Assembly: GCA_030068145.1 (NCBI GenBank)
Contig: JAPJBO010000175.1
Span: 186,001-250,000 of the forward strand
Source of the DNA: Diplonema papillatum
Lineage: Eukaryota > Euglenozoa > Diplonemea > Diplonemida > Diplonemidae
Length of the DNA stretch: 64,000 nucleotides
Direction of reading: 5' to 3'
Shown here one piece after another: positions 59,653 through 64,000 of the stretch. Position 1 is the stretch's first letter. Each line of letters starts with the position of its first letter. The position numbers and the translations under genes were made by a program. The notes below the pieces were generated by a model, which saw only the letters and a list, made by a program, of their open reading frames with translations, did no database searches and was not told the origin of the DNA.

Positions 59653-61324
59653 TTCATGCCCCCGCTTGGGTAATGGCAACAAACGCGTTTGTCAGTCGGG
59701 ACTACACACAGTGCGCACAAATACCATCTGTGCACACTTTCGAGCCGCGTCTCTTTTCAGAAGAAGTCGGGGCTCACAAGGCCGGCACGCAAGGGACCCT
59801 AGACGTGTATGTGCCAGGCATCCCCCATGGTTCGATCATGACATAGAAACATGCCTTCGGGAGGTCAGGTCAACTGACGTTTGTCACTGAGCAAACCTAC
59901 CGAAGAGAGGCAAGGCCCTGTAGAAAGAACGAAGTTTGCATCTCGGTATATTCGAACGGGTTTTCGCCCTCAGGTCAAGTTTAGGGTTCAGCGCAATCGC
60001 AAAAGAAAACGCAGAGCTCTGCTTTCGAGAGCACATTTGCCGTCAGGGTGAAAAGTTGAAACGATGGAACCTCTCGTCCTTCGCCTGTATTGGGAATCCG
60101 AGGTTAATTGTTTCTCGTCTGGTTCGTAAAGCGTGTGCAACTGCTCTACGTTGGCAGCGTCTCCCGTGTGCCAAAGCGATGAGTGCAAAGGGTAAAGGGG
60201 TGTCCCCTGCTTATCACAGAGCGTTCCCTTTTATTCGCTACCGATGACAGGCGCCGTATTCGGTTGTCTGTCCTTCTTCGCTTTGTAAAAAGCTTCTGTT
60301 TGTGTTTGTGAACTACCTCATCTCCCCTCCCCTAAAAAAGGTCTACTGCCAGGCGGCCGCTTGGGCGCTTCACGGAAAAGACCGGACACGAGCCAACGCT
60401 GTCTCGCAAAAAGGAAGAGTCTCCAAAACGATACGGGAAATAAAAACTCGTCACTCGCACAACCGCGGCTGATACAAAACTAATGATGATGGCAATGGGA
60501 AGAGAGTTGTTTGTTTTCGTTGAACGCAGTGCCTGATCATTTTTACGTAAAGATGGATTGAGGACGAAAGTGAAAACGCCACGGTTTGCGGCGACGAGCT
60601 TCTCATTTCCTCCAACATTTTATGTTTGGTAAAAGAAAAATAGGGTATGGTGGAGGGGTATGTAGTTGTTGACGAGCAGTCCTGTGTCTCCTCTTCTTCG
60701 TCCTTTCCGCTCCGCTCTGAGGCATCTCTCAGCCCCCCGAAATGCGCCCAGGTTCGGCCCTGATGTGGAATAAAAGTTACAAGGGTTTGAACATGGCAGT
60801 GGTACCACAATTCAGAGATTGAAGCGTCCATTCTCCTTTACACATGACTAGCGGTCTCTCCGGATTGCACCAGGAAAGAACTTCGCGGCGAATCACAAAG
60901 CGGTGCCTCGCACTGAAACGGGGTGGAAAACAAGGGAAATGATCAACCGGCACACACAAGCAGAACGAAACACGTGTCCTTCGAACAAGGCCCGGTAATA
61001 CGGGTGTCGGAAGTGCCCCGGTTCCTGATCATTGATCTTTGGGATTGTAACCAATCCCCGACTTGCCGCACACATAGTCCCGAAGGTTTTTTTCCCTCAT
61101 GAAAAGCCGAATTTGCTTCGAACGAACCCATTTGACAAAGGTTTCCGGAGGCTTTAAGATCTCAAGCGAGCTTCAACACTAAAAAGCCGCCTCACGGCCT
61201 CAATGGTCAACCGGAGACCCTCAAACACCGAACCTCTAAACTACAATAAACGCGAAAGGTGTGGGGGGGTACGCAGGAGGCACGGTTTCCAGCTGTCCGG
61301 GCTGAGGAGACCTCAAATCTCAAG
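59653..61324. other. gene-free region
   Basis: About 1.7 kb without supported genes. The stretch near 61150-61250 belongs to the dispersed family seen at 710 and 7455. It ends about 75 bp before the start codon of the RD/SR-rich gene. Confidence 0.4.
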
Positions 61325-63308
61325 ATGAGCCTCGAAGAGGTCACAGCTCTCACGCTCGCAGCGGAGCTGCAAGGCGTGGTGGGCGGTGAATCGGGTTTGC
61401 TGCCTCAAAGCGTTCTCCAGAGGCTGACGACGCAGCACACAGATGACAACCGCACGAAGGTATGTATTATCTGCCCACGCAGCCAGAGCGGCGTGTGATT
61501 CTATCATGCAGTCGTCTATTCGCCCCACCGGTCGTGGAAGCACCAGGATCGGGGAGCAGCTTGCCGCATGTACCGTCTGCGTAAAGGTATTCAGCTGTTG
61601 CGAGCGAGGGGTCATCCAACGATGGCTCCGGCCGGGAGGCCACAACGACACCCACTCGTAGGCCGCCCCCGCGGCGGCGCAACAAACGCGTTCCATCTGC
61701 TGTGACGTAGACACGGAGTGTGCATAGTGCGTTGCTCAGGGTCGAAGGCCTGACAATCACACGAATGCAACAAATTTACAGCTGTTGCCGCGCGTAGCAT
61801 CCGTGCAGCTATCGCCGCAAGATGAAAACAGGAAACTTAAACCGACTGCCGGATGCAAAAGCTGACGACCTCCGACTCCATCCGTCTCCCGAAGGATCCC
61901 GCCCCGTCCGGAGAGGAGTGACAGTGACAGGTCCCAAAAGCAGCGTTTCGGAAACTCAAAACACCAACTAGCGAAAGTGACAAGTCGGCTATACTTCGCT
62001 TCAGACGTTAACACACACACATACACACATACACACGAAACGCCCGTACCAGACAAAGCTCCGCACAATGAGTAATCATCACGAGCGGGCGGCAGTAGCG
62101 TAAAAAGGGCGGGAAAATGGGCAATATTCCGCACAAGGATTACCACAACTGAGCTTTAACACACATACACACACAACTAGCAAGCTTGCTTGAGCGCCTT
62201 CGGCGCGTCAAGTTGGAATCCTTAGGTTTTTGAGCGAACTCCTCATATCCACTCGCCAAAAGCGAGGTTGGACGGGTAAGCAAAAACTGACAAACGCAGG
62301 CCCCACCGTTTGCCCCCTTTTTGTACTCCCCCTTCGAACACACACCCACACACACAGGCGCTGCAAAACAAGCTCGCTGCGTTGGAAATGCTGCCGAAGC
62401 ACACCCTCGCTCACCAGCGGCAAATGAGAGAGTTGCGGCAGCGCATCGGGTTCGCGCTGGCGCGCGAGGAACAGGACAAGAAGAAGAAAGAAGACAAAGA
62501 CAGGGACCGCTCGAAGAAGCGGGGCCGGCGCGGCCGCGACCGCAGCTCGTCGTCGTCGAGCAGCAGCTCGGACCGGCCGAAGAGGAAGGGGAACCGGCGC
62601 TCGCCGTCCAGCTCGTCCAGCCGCAGCTCCTCTTCGTCGGGCTCGCGGCGGCCGGCGCGGCGCCGCAGCGTCTCGCCGCGCAGGAGCGGGGGGCGGAGCT
62701 ACTCCGACCGCCGCGGCGGCGGCGGCGGCGGCGCAGTCAGCAGCAGCAGGGACTACCGCGACCGCCCCCGCCAAGGCGGCGGCGGCGGCAGTGCGGCTCG
62801 GTGGAGGGATCGTCCTCGCAGCAGGGACCGCTACCGCGACAACAGAGACAGAGACAGAGACAGGGGCGGAGACAGGTTCAGGGACAGGGATCGGGACAGA
62901 GACAGGGACAGGGACAGAGAGCGACGAGACAGGGGAGGAGACAGAGATAGGGACAGGGATAGAGACAGAGACAGGCCGAGGGACAGGGACAGGGAGGGCC
63001 CTGAAAGGGACGACAGGCGCAGGGGAAGGGAAAGCAGAGACAAAAACCCCGACAGAGACGACCGGCCGAACGACAGAGACGACAAGGACAGAGGAGACCG
63101 CGACAGAGAAGGAGGCAGACCGGACGACCGAGCCAGGGACAGAGATAGACCGGACGACAGGGACAGGGGCAGAGACAGGGCTAACGATGCAGACGACAAG
63201 GACAGAGATCAAGAAGGCACGCACAGGGCCCCCGGCAGAGACAGGGGCGGAGATGACGACAAGGGTACGCCCCCTCGCCGTGAACGAAGCGACGACTCGC
63301 GGAATTAG
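61325..63308 (+). CDS. RD/SR-rich nuclear protein (two exons)
   Basis: Exon 1 is 61325-61459 (45 codons: MSLEEVTALTLAAELQGVVG ...) and exon 2 is 62358-63308. They are joined in phase 0 by a GT-AG intron with donor AAG|GTATGT and acceptor CACACACAG|GCG. The joined protein has about 361 residues. The N-terminal 90 residues are helical (ALQNKLAALEMLPKHTLAHQ, RQMRELRQRIGFALAREEQD). Then follow a Lys/Asp/Arg run, poly-Ser/RS stretches, a Gly-rich part (about 180-200) and a long Arg-Asp alternating tail. RS/RD-rich tails are typical of splicing and mRNA-processing factors, so a role in pre-mRNA handling is inferred. The tail is encoded by a GACAGG-type repeat that is open in several frames. No RRM is visible. 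Confidence 0.75.
61460..62357 (+). other. GT-AG intron (898 bp) carrying repeat copies
   Basis: GTATGT donor, CACACACACAG acceptor. The intron holds a copy of the dispersed repeat (61615-61785, matching 22607-22763) and CA-rich tracts at 62010-62035 and 62158-62178. It also holds the inverted match to the (TG)n flank at 42245 (CTAGCAAGCTTGCTTGAGCG, 62178-62212). It shows the uninterrupted form of the site into which the retroelement at 22764 inserted. Confidence 0.8.
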
Positions 63309-64000
63309 ACCGCAGCTCCGTCCCCCGGCATGGCGGAATGCTCGTATTCTGTTTCGGCCCGAAGCCGCGTGAGGTATGGCGACCATCTTGATTCCTAGCC
63401 CACTCCGAAGGCCGCGCTGCCGCGGGTGCGTGGTTTCCCCCTTAGCGCACCTGTGGCCTCTGGAAACTAGCATCCACTCGTTTAACTTAGCCCGAATACC
63501 ACTCTTATAGATCCGGGTTCACGGTCTGTTTGAAGCGACATTTCGAGAGGATGGCCTCGGTTGGTGGTCACAGGATGGAATGCTGTGTTGGGCCATTCTC
63601 GTTCTGATGCAGTCTGACACATTGTGATGCAACCGATAAATGACCATGGGATTTCAACCCAGTTTGCAGGAGGCAAGAGAGGTGGGCTGTTCGGCACTGC
63701 TCGTACCACCTGGTTTCGAACGTAACCCGCGCTTTTCTGAGATGCGCCGCCGTTTCACACTCTCAAAAACTTTAACACTAAAAATAACGCACGCAGGCGA
63801 CCCCGTTGGGTGGTCCTGGCTGTGGCGAGCTACGAACGCCTGGCAGGCGTACTCACACCGCTGTCCTGTCTGCAGACACTCGGGTTCCGCACTGATGATG
63901 GTCCGCTCAATGTGTCGCCTTGGACCGAAACACGCGTTTTTGTTGGGCACGTATCCCTTCCAAGCACGTTGCTTGCGAAGCCGCCCCCTGATGTGCTCAA
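63309..64000. other. gene-free window end with a repeat match
   Basis: No gene is supported. The last 60 bases (CCCTTCCAAGCACGTTGCTT ...) resemble 8697-8745 (CCATTCCAAGGACGTTCTTG ...), the 3' part of the second USP relic, so a mobile element may continue past the window. Confidence 0.4.

Noticed and set aside
62208..63473. 421-codon minus-strand frame (Val/Pro/Ser-rich) opposite the RD/SR-rich gene
   Set aside because: Mirror of the GACAGG-type repeat coding for the Arg-Asp tail; the spliced plus-strand gene explains the DNA better.

Overview
The window is nuclear DNA from a microbial eukaryote (protist or alga). Three things show this: GT-AG introns with precise joins (19217-19709 and 61460-62357), eukaryotic gene families (a Rab32-type GTPase, a TMTC-type transmembrane/TPR protein, VIT/VWA, thyroglobulin type-1, ankyrin plus JmjC-like cupin, RD/SR-rich protein), and eukaryotic retrotransposons and Mutator-like elements. 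A GAF protein with a dynein-stalk-like region suggests, but does not prove, a ciliated cell. I cannot name the species. Every recognisable host gene lies on the + strand, which recalls the one-directional gene arrays of dinoflagellates and euglenozoans; no spliced-leader sequence was found.

Layout. 1-9.1 kb is a graveyard of mobile DNA: a decayed Mutator-like element between inverted arrays of a 31-bp unit, small hairpin elements, a decayed USP-protease/zinc-finger mobile-element ORF and a G/C-tract foldback array. 9.2-13.2 kb is a large secreted or surface Cys-rich protein. 13.2-18 kb is mostly repeats. 18.0-20.5 kb is a two-exon VIT/VWA gene, followed by a small Cys-rich protein (21.1-21.5 kb).

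22-39.9 kb is a second, nested transposon block. It holds a 5'-truncated RNase H retroelement with a 19-bp target duplication, a second Mutator-like element between inverted arrays of a 30-bp unit, a LINE-like 3' end with a poly(A) tail, and an unclassified minus-strand two-ORF element. The second ORF of that element is split by a 4.9-kb, apparently intact tyrosine-recombinase retrotransposon with split direct repeats (gag, YR, RT-RNase H).

40-63.3 kb is the gene-rich part: Rab32-like GTPase, F-box-like/COG2112 kinase-like protein with a broken tandem copy, TMTC-like protein with gene fragments on both sides, a small unknown protein, ankyrin/JmjC-like protein with internal tandem repeats, GAF/dynein-stalk-like protein, and an RD/SR-rich protein with one intron. 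Long (TG)n tracts and SINE-like tRNA-derived pieces lie between them.

Host coding regions are intron-poor and clearly more GC-rich than the intergenic DNA. The strongest themes are short-unit inverted (foldback) repeat arrays bounding several unrelated elements, a very recent split-direct-repeat retrotransposon, and frequent local tandem duplications of 40-400 bp, one of which duplicates a 5' splice site.
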